A stretch of 64,000 nucleotides of DNA from Bartonella grahamii ATCC 700132. Lineage in GTDB: Bacteria > Pseudomonadota > Alphaproteobacteria > Rhizobiales > Rhizobiaceae. The stretch's first letter is position 1. Every line of letters starts with the position of its first letter. Positions 55,501 to 64,000 of this stretch are shown piece by piece. The stretch covers positions 186,001 to 250,000 of the forward strand of contig NZ_JACX01000001.1 of assembly GCF_000518085.1 (NCBI RefSeq), written 5' to 3'. A model generated the notes under the pieces. That model worked only from the letters and a program-made list of their open reading frames with translations, ran no database searches and was not told the origin of the DNA. Both the position numbers and the translations under genes were made by a program.

Positions 55501-58422
55501 ATGACAACACGGGAAGCAATGTTGATATTGCTCGTTTTGCTTCCCTTTGGTGGAAGTGCTATCATTGGCTTTTTTCGTTCGACAGCAAAAAATAATGAAG
55601 CGTGGTTTGCTGGGATTGTTGCACTTTTCTGTCTTATTTTTACAATAATGCTTTATCCGGAAGTTCGCGGAAACCACGTAGTGCGTTTAGATATTTCTTG
55701 GCTTCCAGAATGGGGGAGCGATTTGATTCTCCGTATAGATGGTTTGTCGTGGCTTTTTTGCTTGCTCATTACAGGAATTGGGCTGCTTGTTGTCATTTAT
55801 TCACGTTATTACATGGATCCAGCAGATTCTGTACCGCGTTTTTTTTCCTTTTTTTTGGCCTTTATGGGATCAATGACAGGAATAGTCTTATCAGGCAATC
55901 TCGTCTTTTTGGTTATTTTTTGGGAACTCACCAGTATTTTTTCTTTTTTGTTGATCGGCTATTGGTACCATAATGCAAGTGCGCGTGAGGGGGCGCGTAT
56001 GGCTCTAACAATCACAGGTTTTGGCGGTTTTGCCCTTTTTATTGGGGTTTTATTGATTGGGTATATTGTTGGCAGTTTTGATTTGGATAAGGTATTGCAG
56101 TCTGGGGATATGATTCGGTCAAGTTCTCTTTACAGTCCTGTCCTTATTTGTATTTTATTGGGGGGATTAACAAAAAGTGCGCAGTTTCCCTTTCATTTTT
56201 GGCTGCCCAATGCGATGGCTGCTCCAACCCCCGTATCGGCTTATTTGCATTCAGCAACAATGGTAAAAGCGGGATTGTTTTTACTTGTTCGTTTATGGCC
56301 TGTGCTTTCTGGGACAGAATCTTGGTTTTGGCTGGTTGGCTTTTCAGGACTCTCTACATTGCTGCTTGGTGCCTATTTTTCCATGTTTCAGCAAGACTTG
56401 AAGGGACTGCTTGCTTACTCGACTATTAGTCATCTTGGATTGATTACCACGCTTTTAAGTCTTGGTAGTCCACTTGCTTGTGTTGCAGCGATCTTCCATA
56501 TGGCTAATCATGCTACTTTTAAAGCTTCTTTATTTATGGCTGCTGGTATTATTGATCACGAGACGGGAACACGTGATATGCGTAAATTGTCAGGGCTTTA
56601 TCGTTCTATGCCTATTACAGCAACTCTCGCTTTAGTTGCAAGCGCAGCGATGGCTGGAGTTCCTTTGTTGAATGGTTTTTTATCGAAAGAGATGTTTTTT
56701 GCTGAAGCTGTTGAAACGCATATGGAATCATGGCTCGATTGGATTGCACCTTATGTAGCAACGCTGGCTAGTCTGTTTAGTGTAACCTATTCTATACGCT
56801 TTATTCATGGCGTTTTTTTGGGACCAAAACCTGTCAATTTACCCAAAACTCCCCATGAACCACCGCATTTCATGCGTTTACCAATGGAGCTTTTGGTGTT
56901 TATTTGTTTAGCAGTTGGTATTTTTCCTAATTTAACAATAGGACCTATTTTAGATAACGCGGTTGTGTCTGTTTTAGGATCAATGACAATCCCTTATAGT
57001 TTAGCTGTTTGGCATGGGTTCAATACTCCATTAGTGATGAGTTTTGTTGCGTTATTAGGAGGCGGATTGCTCTACGCTGTCGGGCACCGTTATTTTTTAT
57101 CCTGTGATGATGGAGCACCTTTTTTTCGTCACTTAAATGGACCGCGTATTTTTGAACGCATTCTCGTGATTATTTCTTGGAAATGGGCACGTGCGGTGGA
57201 ATCTATTTTATCAACACGCCGTTTGCAGATACAGTTGCACTGGATTTTTTGGGTGTGTTTTGCATTTGTTGGTTTTTTACTTTGGTGCGATGGTTTCATT
57301 TCAGCGGGGGCGTTACCGCTTTTTCCAGTTGATATTCCTTTTCTCGCTCTTTGGTTAGTCGGCGGATTATGTGCGCTTTTAGTTGCTTGGCAAGCGAAGT
57401 TTCATCGTCTTGCATCACTCATGTTGTTGGGGGGAGCTGGTTTGATGACTTGTGCAACCTTTTTATGGCTTTCTGCTCCTGATTTAGCAATAACACAATT
57501 AGTTGTTGAGGTTGTTACAGTCGTCTTATTATTGCTTGGTTTACGGTGGTTGCCTAAACGTTTGCATAATCCTACACCAACGCCTGTTCGTTTTTTCGTG
57601 CGCTTGCGTCGTATCCGTGATTTTATCATAGCTCTTGTGGGAGGTGCTGGTGTAGCATGGCTCTCTTTTGCAGTGATGACACGTCCTCAAGGTACGACGA
57701 TTTCTGATTTTTTTCTCACCAAGGCTTACTCTGATGCTGGTGGTCGCAATGTTGTGAATGTGTTGTTGGTTGATTTCCGTGGTTTTGATACTATGGGAGA
57801 AATTGTCGTTTTGGGTGTTGTATCACTCACTGTTTTTGCCCTTTTACGGCGGTTTCGTCCTGCCCCTGAAAGTATTGATGCACCTTTTCAGCAACGTGTC
57901 CAGAAAGCCTTTGATATGGCACAGCCTAATCGAAATGTGGGAGATACAGTGTTGAATTATTTAGCTGTTCCTGCTGTTATTATGGGTTGGCTCTTTCCGA
58001 TTATTATCGCTTTTGCTATTTATTTATTTATGCGAGGGCATGATCTGCCAGGAGGTGGATTTGTCGGTGGTGTTACTTTGGCGATAGGATTTATTTTACA
58101 ATATCTTGCACGCGATATTCGGTGGGTGGAAACGCATTTGAGAGTTTTACCTTTGCGTTGGATGGGCTTTGGTTTATTGTTGTCAGTCGTAACGGGGATG
58201 GGCTCTTGGTTTTTTGGATATCCTTTTTTAACATCCTTTTTTCGATATATTCATTTTCCGTTAATTGGAAAAGTTCCCATGGCATCTGCTTTTTTGTTTG
58301 ATTTTGGTGTGCTTTCTCTTGTGTTAGGAGCAACTGTTCTCATTTTAATTGCACTTGCACACCAGTCAATTCGGAGTTACCGAATCGGTAAGAAACCTGT
58401 TTTGAAAGAGAAGGAAAATTAA
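55501..58422 (+). CDS. Mrp/Pha cation-proton antiporter, fused A and B subunits
   Basis: A 973-residue, roughly 20-span membrane protein, the first gene of a complete Mrp (Pha/Mnh) antiporter operon. The first two thirds are the NuoL-like MrpA core (GLTKSAQFPFHFWLPNAMAA, with the key Lys in the proton path; HSATMVKAGLFLL). The last 150 residues are an MrpB domain (VDFRGFDTMGEI, then RGHDLPGGGFVGG). Fusion of A and B is typical of rhizobial group 2 systems such as PhaAB. The complex exchanges Na+ or K+ for protons and supports pH and salt tolerance. Overlap with the C gene is one base. Confidence 0.93.
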   Translation: MTTREAMLILLVLLPFGGSAIIGFFRSTAKNNEAWFAGIVALFCLIFTIMLYPEVRGNHVVRLDISWLPEWGSDLILRIDGLSWLFCLLITGIGLLVVIYSRYYMDPADSVPRFFSFFLAFMGSMTGIVLSGNLVFLVIFWELTSIFSFLLIGYWYHNASAREGARMALTITGFGGFALFIGVLLIGYIVGSFDLDKVLQSGDMIRSSSLYSPVLICILLGGLTKSAQFPFHFWLPNAMAAPTPVSAYLHSATMVKAGLFLLVRLWPVLSGTESWFWLVGFSGLSTLLLGAYFSMFQQDLKGLLAYSTISHLGLITTLLSLGSPLACVAAIFHMANHATFKASLFMAAGIIDHETGTRDMRKLSGLYRSMPITATLALVASAAMAGVPLLNGFLSKEMFFAEAVETHMESWLDWIAPYVATLASLFSVTYSIRFIHGVFLGPKPVNLPKTPHEPPHFMRLPMELLVFICLAVGIFPNLTIGPILDNAVVSVLGSMTIPYSLAVWHGFNTPLVMSFVALLGGGLLYAVGHRYFLSCDDGAPFFRHLNGPRIFERILVIISWKWARAVESILSTRRLQIQLHWIFWVCFAFVGFLLWCDGFISAGALPLFPVDIPFLALWLVGGLCALLVAWQAKFHRLASLMLLGGAGLMTCATFLWLSAPDLAITQLVVEVVTVVLLLLGLRWLPKRLHNPTPTPVRFFVRLRRIRDFIIALVGGAGVAWLSFAVMTRPQGTTISDFFLTKAYSDAGGRNVVNVLLVDFRGFDTMGEIVVLGVVSLTVFALLRRFRPAPESIDAPFQQRVQKAFDMAQPNRNVGDTVLNYLAVPAVIMGWLFPIIIAFAIYLFMRGHDLPGGGFVGGVTLAIGFILQYLARDIRWVETHLRVLPLRWMGFGLLLSVVTGMGSWFFGYPFLTSFFRYIHFPLIGKVPMASAFLFDFGVLSLVLGATVLILIALAHQSIRSYRIGKKPVLKEKEN

Positions 58423-58763
58423 TGGAAATTGTTCTTTCTTTAGGTATTGGTATTCTTGTTGGATCAGGAATTTGGCTTATTTTACGTCCACGCACTTTTC
58501 AAGTTATTCTTGGTTTGTCTTTGATTTCCTATGGTGTCAATCTTTTTATGTTTTCAATGAGTAGACCGCGTAGTAATGCCGCTCCAATTGTTGATCCTAC
58601 TACTGTTATTAATCCAGCTAATTATGTCGATCCTCTTCCTCAAGCCTTGGTTTTAACTGCGATTGTGATTGGTTTTGCAACGACAGCTTTATTTTTAGTT
58701 ATTCTCTTGGTTTCACGCGGTTTAACGGGTTCAGATCACGTTGATGGACGTGAGGTGCAGTGA
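58422..58763 (+). CDS. Mrp/Pha antiporter subunit C
   Basis: A 113-residue, three-span protein, homologous to NuoK. It has the family motif FQVILGLSLISYGVNLFMF near residues 26-44, then DPLPQALVLTAIVIGFATTA. It belongs to the seven-part antiporter and has no known activity alone. It is joined by overlapping stop/start codons to both neighbours. Confidence 0.93.
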   Translation: MEIVLSLGIGILVGSGIWLILRPRTFQVILGLSLISYGVNLFMFSMSRPRSNAAPIVDPTTVINPANYVDPLPQALVLTAIVIGFATTALFLVILLVSRGLTGSDHVDGREVQ

Positions 58764-60385
58764 TGGAAGTAGGGGTGCACCATCTCCTTATTTTGCCTAT
58801 TCTTTTGCCGTTAATCACTGGAGCACTTCTTCTTTTTTATGATGAACGGCGTTCGAAATTTAAATCATTGATTAGTCTTTTTTCGGCGGGATTGTCGGTC
58901 GTTATTGCTGTTTTACTGATTATACGTACTCTTGAAATAGCGCCGGCTTGCGATGTTTATCGGCTTGGCAATTGGCTCTCTCCCTTCGGAATTGTTTTGG
59001 TCCTTGATCGTTTAAGCGCCATGATGCTTTTACTTTCAAGCTTATTGGTGACTAGCGTACTGGTTTTTGCGCGGGCTCATTGGTACAAAGCGGGTTCTCA
59101 TTTTCAGTCATTGATGCAATTTTTCATGGTTGGAATAAACGGCGCTTTTTTGACCGGTGATTTATTTAATTTATTTGTATTTTTTGAAGTTATGTTAACG
59201 GCTTCCTATGGGCTTGCTTTGCATGGTTCTGGTCAGACACGCGTGCGTGCAGGGTTGCATTATGTTGTGGTTAATCTTGTTGCTTCATTACTTTTTTTAG
59301 TTGGTACAGCCCTCATTTATGGAGTCGCTGGTACTCTTAATATGGCCGATTTGGCTGTTAAAATAAAATATATATCTTCTACAGATATTGTTTTGTTCGA
59401 AATAGGTGTTGCACTTCTAGGTATTGCTTTTTTGCTTAAGGCTGGTATGTGGCCGCTTAATTTTTGGTTGGTGCCAACTTACAGCGCGGCAGTAGCGCCC
59501 GTTGGAGCTTCTTTTGCACTTTTGAGCAAGGTGGGTATTTATATTATTTTACGTTTAACGCTGCTGTGGTTTGGTCCTGAAAGTGAATATTTTAACCATT
59601 TTGGTCATACGGTTTTGTTTTATGGTGGGCTTGCCACTTTGATTTTTGGTTTTATTGGGGTATTGGCGAGCCAAGTTTTGGTGCGTTTGGCAGCTTATAG
59701 TGTTCTTGTCTCTTCTGGTACATTGTTGGCAGCAATAGGGATTGGCAATGCAGCACTGACAGCAGGTGCACTTTTTTATATTGTTTCTTCAACTTTAGCA
59801 CTGGGAGCTTTTTTTCTTTTGGTAGAGTTGGTTGAACGCTGTCAAGATGTGGCTGCTAATGTTCTGGCTGTCACAATGGAGGTTTATGGTGACGATGAAG
59901 AGGAGGAAGAAGATGAAGTTGGCACATATATCCCTGTAACCTTGGCAATTCTTGGGGCTTGTTTTGGTATCTGTGCCATTTTGATTATTGGATTGCCACC
60001 TTTTTCTGGTTTTGTTGCTAAACTTATGATGTTCATGGCAGTTTTAAACCATAGTAGAGAGGATTTTTTTGCCTCTCTTCCGGTTTATCACGATTGGCTT
60101 TTTGTGGTTTTTGTCACCCTCTCAGGTTTTGCAGCTTTGATTGCTCTGACACGAACGGGGATTCGAACTTTTTGGGTTTCTCTTGAAGGTCGCGTTCCCC
60201 GTGTGCAGGTGATAGAATTTGCGCCTATTGCTGTTCTTCTTGCCTTGTGTTTTCTTATAACAATTGTAGCCGGTCCTGTTGGTCATTATATGTCTGAAAC
60301 TGCTAAGACTTTGTATGAACCTCAGAATTATATTGGGAGCGTTTTAACGGATTTTTCTCTCGAAAAGAGGGAGATGAATAAATGA
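58763..60385 (+). CDS. Mrp/Pha antiporter subunit D
   Basis: A 540-residue, 14-span protein homologous to NuoM/NuoN. It has FFEVMLTASYGLALHG, the Lys-bearing AFLLKAGMWPLNFWL, and a late IIGLPPFSGFVAKL motif. The cytoplasmic loop around residues 370-385 has an acidic run (GDDEEEEEDEVG), which I believe is usual for rhizobial PhaD. An upstream GTG at 58760 is also possible. It lies between C and E with overlapping ends. Confidence 0.93.
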   Translation: MEVGVHHLLILPILLPLITGALLLFYDERRSKFKSLISLFSAGLSVVIAVLLIIRTLEIAPACDVYRLGNWLSPFGIVLVLDRLSAMMLLLSSLLVTSVLVFARAHWYKAGSHFQSLMQFFMVGINGAFLTGDLFNLFVFFEVMLTASYGLALHGSGQTRVRAGLHYVVVNLVASLLFLVGTALIYGVAGTLNMADLAVKIKYISSTDIVLFEIGVALLGIAFLLKAGMWPLNFWLVPTYSAAVAPVGASFALLSKVGIYIILRLTLLWFGPESEYFNHFGHTVLFYGGLATLIFGFIGVLASQVLVRLAAYSVLVSSGTLLAAIGIGNAALTAGALFYIVSSTLALGAFFLLVELVERCQDVAANVLAVTMEVYGDDEEEEEDEVGTYIPVTLAILGACFGICAILIIGLPPFSGFVAKLMMFMAVLNHSREDFFASLPVYHDWLFVVFVTLSGFAALIALTRTGIRTFWVSLEGRVPRVQVIEFAPIAVLLALCFLITIVAGPVGHYMSETAKTLYEPQNYIGSVLTDFSLEKREMNK

Positions 60386-60867
60386 GTCGTTTTTGTCCTT
60401 CTCCTTTTTTCAGTAGTGTCATTGTCCTTATGTGGCTTATTTTAAATGGTTTTAGTTTAGGGCAATTGCTTTTAGCCATTATAACCGCTTTGTTTTGTGG
60501 TTGGATGATACGGCTCCTTGAGCCGGAGAAGGTTGCTATTAAAAGCTGGAGTGCGGTTTTTCGTCTTATTTTTCGAGTCTTAATAGATTCTATATCCTCA
60601 AATATCTCGGTGGCTTGGTTTGTTTTAACAAAAAGGTCTCGAAAACAGCGATCTGGCTTTATTGTAGTGCCTCTTCTGCTTCATAATCGCACTGCTTTGG
60701 CTATTTTAGCGTGCATCCTTTCAGCAACTCCTGGAACGGCTTGGGTTGCCTATAATAGTAAAAAGGGTGAGCTTTTGCTCCATGTCTTAAATTTAAAAAA
60801 AGGATATAATTATCAACGATTGATAAAACAACGGTATGAGCAATTACTTTTGGAGATTTTCTTATGA
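60382..60867 (+). CDS. Mrp/Pha antiporter subunit E
   Basis: A 161-residue protein with two or three N-terminal spans and a soluble C-terminal part containing LSATPGTAWVAYN and LLLHVLNLKKG, the MrpE signature. It starts four bases inside the D gene and overlaps the F gene by four bases. It is needed for assembly of the antiporter in studied systems. Confidence 0.92.
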   Translation: MSRFCPSPFFSSVIVLMWLILNGFSLGQLLLAIITALFCGWMIRLLEPEKVAIKSWSAVFRLIFRVLIDSISSNISVAWFVLTKRSRKQRSGFIVVPLLLHNRTALAILACILSATPGTAWVAYNSKKGELLLHVLNLKKGYNYQRLIKQRYEQLLLEIFL

Positions 60868-61145
60868 GTATGGTGATCCTTTATTGGGGGCTTTTCTTTT
60901 CACAGTTTTTTTTAAGTTTGGCGGTGATCTTCGCATTGTTTCGGTTGATTCGTGGTCCACGGGCACAGGATAGAATTGTTGGTTTGGATGCTCTTTATAT
61001 AACCACGGTTCTTTTGTTTCTTACATTCGATATCCGTTCAGGAACAACTATTTATTTTGTCGCAGCTCTCATTATTGGGTTGTTGGGGTCTATCTCAAGC
61101 ATCGCTTTAGCGAAGTTTCTTATGCGGGGGGAGATTATTGAATGA
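60864..61145 (+). CDS. Mrp/Pha antiporter subunit F
   Basis: A 93-residue protein with three spans, with the conserved FRLIRGPRAQDRIVGLDAL near residues 26-44 as in other MrpF proteins. It overlaps its neighbours by four bases on each side. Confidence 0.92.
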   Translation: MSMVILYWGLFFSQFFLSLAVIFALFRLIRGPRAQDRIVGLDALYITTVLLFLTFDIRSGTTIYFVAALIIGLLGSISSIALAKFLMRGEIIE

Positions 61146-61552
61146 AAGATGACGTATCGCTTGTGGTGGCTATTGCTATCACGGTTTTCTTAATATTAGG
61201 GTCTGGATTGACACTGATCGCAACGATAGGTTTGGTGCGTTTTTCCAGTTTTTATGAGCGTTTGCATATGCTTTCAGTATGTACGAGTTGGGGCGTTGGT
61301 AGCATTCTTATTTCTTCATTTCTTTATTCAATATTTGTGGACCATTATTTTGTTTTTCATGAAGTGTTGCTGATGTTTTTTTTGTTTTTAACAGCACCGG
61401 TAGCTTCTATGTTGCTCTCACATACAGCAGCTTATCGACATCATTCAGAAGAACAGTCAGAAAAACCGCTGGCTCTTTTATTAAACCAGACGGAGGAAAA
61501 GTTACCCACGTCAGAAGGAACATCAAGCGATGAGAGCCAGCGCGGTTCTTGA
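61142..61552 (+). CDS. Mrp/Pha antiporter subunit G
   Basis: A 136-residue protein with three spans and the MrpG pattern IATIGLVRFSSFYERLHMLS, then LFLTAPVASMLLSHTAAYR. The last 30 residues form a hydrophilic tail not needed by the family. It ends the antiporter operon; a small hairpin overlaps its stop. Confidence 0.92.
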   Translation: MKDDVSLVVAIAITVFLILGSGLTLIATIGLVRFSSFYERLHMLSVCTSWGVGSILISSFLYSIFVDHYFVFHEVLLMFFLFLTAPVASMLLSHTAAYRHHSEEQSEKPLALLLNQTEEKLPTSEGTSSDESQRGS

Positions 61553-61564
61553 AATGTAAGAACC
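61544..61564 (+). terminator. Short hairpin at the end of the antiporter operon
   Basis: GGTTCTT (61544-61550) pairs with AAGAACC (61558-61564), spanning the stop of the G subunit gene. The T-run is weak and further on. The convergent mliC-type gene ends five bases later. Confidence 0.4.
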
Positions 61565-61568
61565 TTCC

Positions 61569-61958
61569 TTATTCTGTGCTTTTTTCTTCTACACACGTGA
61601 GGGACGTTGCGTGGTCTTCAGTAAGGGTATTGTAGAATGAGGCCTCGTTTCCTTTTGTCCACCAAACATATTCACCCCCTACATATTTTGCTCCAGAAGC
61701 AGAAACGACATTGGAAGCGATGATGCGCTTTCCATTCCATTTGAGATCAACTAATGCAATATCATTGGTAGTGTAGTAGGTTGCTTCAACACGTTCTTTT
61801 TTTGTTTCATTGCTGCATTGATAGACAGCGGTTTCTTTTTTTGGTTCTGAATCGTCTGGTACCTCAATGACTAAAGAGCCGGCAAAGGCACTCGTTGAGC
61901 TAAAAAGCGATAGACTTAAAACGGCTAAAAACCGTAAATTAAAAAGAGTTTTTTTCAT
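61569..61958 (-). CDS. MliC-family C-type lysozyme inhibitor, copy 1
   Basis: A 129-residue exported protein: signal peptide cleaved near AFAGS (residue 27), then the MliC/PliC domain. The pattern is YQCSNETKKERVEATYY, then ASGAKYVGGEYVWWTKGNEASFY, then a closing LTCVEE. The two cysteines probably form the family disulfide. MliC proteins plug the active site of animal C-type lysozyme with conserved Ser and Lys residues, here the S of SASGAKY and the K of WWTKG. It lacks a lipobox, so it is periplasmic. It is the second of two tandem copies. Confidence 0.82.
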   Translation of the reverse strand: MKKTLFNLRFLAVLSLSLFSSTSAFAGSLVIEVPDDSEPKKETAVYQCSNETKKERVEATYYTTNDIALVDLKWNGKRIIASNVVSASGAKYVGGEYVWWTKGNEASFYNTLTEDHATSLTCVEEKSTE

Positions 61959-61975
61959 AATGATTCCTTCGTTAT

Positions 61976-62371
61976 TTAGAACAACAATGTTGATTCATCT
62001 TTACAGTGGATGGGGGTTTTTCTTTCTGGATCACGAAGATGATCGTAAAGTGTGACTTCGTTGTTCTTTTTCCACCAAATATACCAAGTTCCTTCGTATT
62101 TTTCCCCTGTGTCTGCGACTACATTTGCAGCAATGACGCGATCGCCTTTCCATTTGAAATCAACCAACGAAATATTATCAGCATTGAGATAGACTGCTTC
62201 AACGCGCTCTTTACTTGTTCCAGTATCACACTGGTAGGTAATGGTCTCAGTTTTTGGCTCTGGATTGTCTGGTACCTCAATGATAAAAGAACCAGCTAAG
62301 CTATTGTTTGAGCTGAAGATTGATAAACTTAAAGCGGTGAAAAATCCTAAAATATGTAAAGTTTTTTTCAT
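61976..62371 (-). CDS. MliC-family C-type lysozyme inhibitor, copy 2
   Basis: A 131-residue paralogue 17 bases upstream of copy 1, with the same signal-peptide style (MKKTLHILGFFTALSLSIFS) and the MliC frame YQCDTGTSKERVEAVYL, then DTGEKYEGTWYIWWKKNNEVTLYD, then PIHCKD. Where copy 1 has SASGAKY and WWTKG, this copy has ADTGEKY and WWKKN. Residues thought to contact lysozyme therefore differ, and this copy may have weaker or other specificity. The pair is probably cotranscribed. Confidence 0.8.
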   Translation of the reverse strand: MKKTLHILGFFTALSLSIFSSNNSLAGSFIIEVPDNPEPKTETITYQCDTGTSKERVEAVYLNADNISLVDFKWKGDRVIAANVVADTGEKYEGTWYIWWKKNNEVTLYDHLRDPERKTPIHCKDESTLLF

Positions 62372-62424
62372 GATGCTTCCCTATATTCCTATATTGCGCA
62401 CAAAGAATAATTTGATTGATACGA

Positions 62425-62727
62425 TGGTGTCTACGGCAGGATTCGAACCTGCGACCCCAGGATTCATACCACTTCGATTTTCACCGCCAGCCTTATCGGC
62501 TGTTTGTGGTCTGGACTGTCTCTTCACCTTGAAGCTTTTGCTCTTTAGGTGCTGCCCGTTCAGTCTCTACACCTTTCTCTCATTTGAAGAGAGACTTGGC
62601 TCGGGATTGGCATATAGTCTCCCATGAAGCTTTCCCCGAATTTGAGCAGATTCACTTTGAGGATTTCTCCTCAAAATGCCCAATTTCTTTAGGAATCCTG
62701 TGCTCTATCCTACTGAGCTACGCAGAC
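62425..62727 (-). tRNA. tRNA-Arg(CCT) split by a group I intron
   Basis: On the minus strand the 5' exon (62691-62727) holds GTCTGCG, the D-arm and the anticodon-loop start ending in CCT. The 3' exon (62425-62464) holds AATCCTGG, the T-arm GGTTCGAATCC, the acceptor strand CGTAGAC, and an encoded CCA. Joined, they make a normal 77-base tRNA-Arg with anticodon CCT, a 7-bp acceptor (one G-T pair) and the loop TTCCTAA. Intron positions are 62465-62690. The same tRNA is interrupted at the anticodon in Agrobacterium tumefaciens, as established. Confidence 0.9.
62465..62690 (-). other. Group I intron (probably subgroup IC3)
   Basis: The intron has 226 bases between anticodon CCT and AATCC. The last intron base is G and the 5' exon ends in T, as group I splicing requires. 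Core strings on the minus strand resemble the trnL (cyanobacteria/plastid) introns: GCCAATCCCGAGCCAAG (62595-62611) and GGTGTAGAGACTGAACGG (62556-62573). An R/S-like GACAGTCCAGACCA follows. There is no ORF for a homing enzyme, so it is a small ribozyme-only intron, presumably self-splicing. Confidence 0.88.
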
Positions 62728-62787
62728 ATCATCATACTTATTCCTTTAATAGAAGTATAAAAACGAATCAATTATATTCAATATGAA

Positions 62788-63921
62788 TTAACGAATTTCT
62801 GCTAATTTTTGTTCCAGAAAAGTCAAAACTGCTTCCGGAGAGACATTTTTTGCAATAAATGATTGACCAAGTCCGCGTGTTAAGATGAAGGTCAAATTGT
62901 TTTTTGAGACTTTTTTATCTTGGGCAATGAGAGTCATTAAAGTTTCAGTATCTGGTAAGTTCCCTGGGATATCCTTTAATTGTGTAGGCAACCCTATAGA
63001 TTTAAAGTGTGCTCCAATGCGTTGTGTAAGTGTGGGGCTTATCAAATTTAGTTGAGCAGAAAATTGATGCGCTAGAATCATTCCAATTGCTACAGCTTCA
63101 CCGTGAATTAAACGCTTTGAGTTATAAGCCGTTGCTGTTTCAAGCATGTGTCCAAATGTATGGCCGAGATTTAAGAGCGCGCGCTCTCCTGTTTCTTGTT
63201 CGTCACGTGCTACAATGGCGGCTTTAAATTGGCATGAGCGGACAATGGCTTCTGTTCGCATAGGGCCATTAGAAAAGACTTCTTGTCCATTTTTTTCAAG
63301 CCACTCAAAAAAATCAGGCTGGTTAATGAGTCCATATTTAACCATTTCTGCGTAACCAGCACGAAATTCGCGCGGTGGTAGGGTATCAAGAAGACATGTG
63401 TCAGCAATAACGCATTGCGGTTGATAAAAAGTACCAATAAGATTTTTACCATATTGGCTATTGATTCCAGTTTTTCCACCAACGGAGGAATCAATTTGTG
63501 CAAGAAGCGTTGTGGGCATTTGAATGAAGTTCATACCACGGCGGATTATACTTGCCGCAAATCCTGCTAGATCGCCAATGACACCACCACCAAAAGCAAT
63601 AACACAATCGCCTCTTTCTAAACGCGCAGCAAGAATTTGATCGATGACAACTTGCAGGGTTGAAAATGATTTTGATTGTTCTCCCGCTTCTACAATAATA
63701 GGGACAGTATGAATTTTATTTTTTGTTAACTCTGCTTGTAATATCTCCAAATGAAGAGAAGCAACATTTGTATCTGTAACAAGTGCCAAGCGCGTTGGAT
63801 GAGGATCTTTTTTGTTAAGAGCATGTTTAATCTGTGAAGCAGCTTGGGCAATCAGACTCGGACCAATGATGATATCGTAACAGTGTTTGTCCAGTTTAAC
63901 AGTGACGGTCTTTGTTTGCAT
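62788..63921 (-). CDS. aroB: 3-Dehydroquinate synthase
   Basis: AroB converts DAHP to 3-dehydroquinate with NAD and a metal ion, early in the chorismate pathway. The protein has about 377 residues from the ATG at 63921 ([10 protein letters not shown]). It has the NAD region [29 protein letters not shown], the metal ligands in [11 protein letters not shown] and GHTFGHMLE, and HGEAVAIGM. The upstream frame adds 20 residues unlike the family. It overlaps a partial gene upstream by 26 bases, consistent with the aroK-aroB order. Confidence 0.95.
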   Translation of the reverse strand: MQTKTVTVKLDKHCYDIIIGPSLIAQAASQIKHALNKKDPHPTRLALVTDTNVASLHLEILQAELTKNKIHTVPIIVEAGEQSKSFSTLQVVIDQILAARLERGDCVIAFGGGVIGDLAGFAASIIRRGMNFIQMPTTLLAQIDSSVGGKTGINSQYGKNLIGTFYQPQCVIADTCLLDTLPPREFRAGYAEMVKYGLINQPDFFEWLEKNGQEVFSNGPMRTEAIVRSCQFKAAIVARDEQETGERALLNLGHTFGHMLETATAYNSKRLIHGEAVAIGMILAHQFSAQLNLISPTLTQRIGAHFKSIGLPTQLKDIPGNLPDTETLMTLIAQDKKVSKNNLTFILTRGLGQSFIAKNVSPEAVLTFLEQKLAEIR

Positions 63922-64000
63922 GCTGGTTTTCCCTATTGTTAATTTCTGTGTATAGGTAGTGCTGTACAGATCGTATAACATTTTGTGCTACGGTATGACG
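63896..64000 (-). CDS. aroK: Probable shikimate kinase, C-terminal 34 residues only (5' part outside window)
   Basis: The minus-strand frame entering the window at 64000 runs for 34 codons to a TAA at 63896-63898. It reads [19 protein letters not shown] and onward, the kind of amphipathic last helix seen at the end of AroK. No catalytic motif is included, so the call rests on position: aroK usually lies directly before aroB in this order. The overlap with aroB would be 26 bases. Confidence 0.5.
   Translation of the reverse strand, partial: RHTVAQNVIRSVQHYLYTEINNRENQHANKDRHC

Noticed and set aside
59889-59924. Acidic Asp/Glu run in the antiporter D subunit, at first taken for an insertion
   Set aside because: As far as I recall, rhizobial PhaD proteins carry a similar acidic loop here, so it is not unusual.
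62241-62627. 128-codon plus-strand frame across the mliC start and tRNA intron
   Set aside because: It is an antisense shadow covering a signal-peptide region and the tRNA 3' exon; the tRNA and intron explain the sequence.

Overview
This window is a chromosomal segment of an alphaproteobacterium of the order Hyphomicrobiales (Rhizobiales), almost certainly a Bartonella species. I base this on several things: an AT-rich sequence with long empty spacers; a class I lysyl-tRNA synthetase; an IalB-family exported protein; homologues of the Brucella lipoprotein Omp19 and of the BA14K antigen; and rhizobial gene order from which particular genes are missing. The species cannot be fixed from the sequence alone.

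Layout. Positions 1-4.2 kb hold prfC (cut by the window edge), lysK and argG on the minus strand, followed by a LysE-type exporter. 5.5-7.3 kb has rlmN and the IalB-like gene. A gene-poor stretch (7.3-10.4 kb) contains only ptsN. 10.5-12.6 kb is the LPS-transport set lptC-lptA-lptB. 12.8-18.7 kb runs on the plus strand: ihfB, a LapA-domain gene, two RNA-type methyltransferases, lspA, a Bax-inhibitor-1 homologue and an EEP-family gene. 18.7-25.5 kb is all minus strand: polA, dnaQ, coaE, aroE, maf, ppsR. 26.1-33.0 kb is all plus strand: rho, mnmE, mnmG, rsmG, parA, parB. The AT-rich gap at 25.5-26.06 kb between these divergent blocks carries several DnaA-box matches and is the best candidate for the replication origin. 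Four parS-like sites lie to its right.

33.0-34.8 kb is a small lineage-specific array: two intact and one broken copy of a short exported protein, each trailed by a copy of the end of gloB. 34.8-39.7 kb (minus) is gloB, yciB/ispZ, ftsY, mtaB and dapF. 39.9-51.1 kb (plus) is an omp19-like lipoprotein gene, zapE, and the lower TCA-cycle block mdh-sucC-sucD-sucA-sucB-lpdA. 52.2-54.6 kb is a two-gene alternative polyamine route. 54.8-61.6 kb holds a BA14K-like gene and the complete Mrp/Pha cation-proton antiporter operon (AB fusion, C, D, E, F, G). The window ends with two tandem MliC-type lysozyme-inhibitor genes, a tRNA-Arg(CCT) gene interrupted by a group I intron, aroB, and the tail of a probable aroK.

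Most of the window is ordinary housekeeping DNA. The items most worth a second look are: the DNA polymerase I whose proofreading site has lost two of its four metal ligands; an sRNA-like element beside polA with two C-rich, anti-Shine-Dalgarno-like loops; the origin candidate at a junction where hemE-hemJ would be expected; the parS cluster; the gloB-tail duplication array; and the tRNA intron. I found no CRISPR array, prophage, intact insertion sequence or obvious new multi-gene system.
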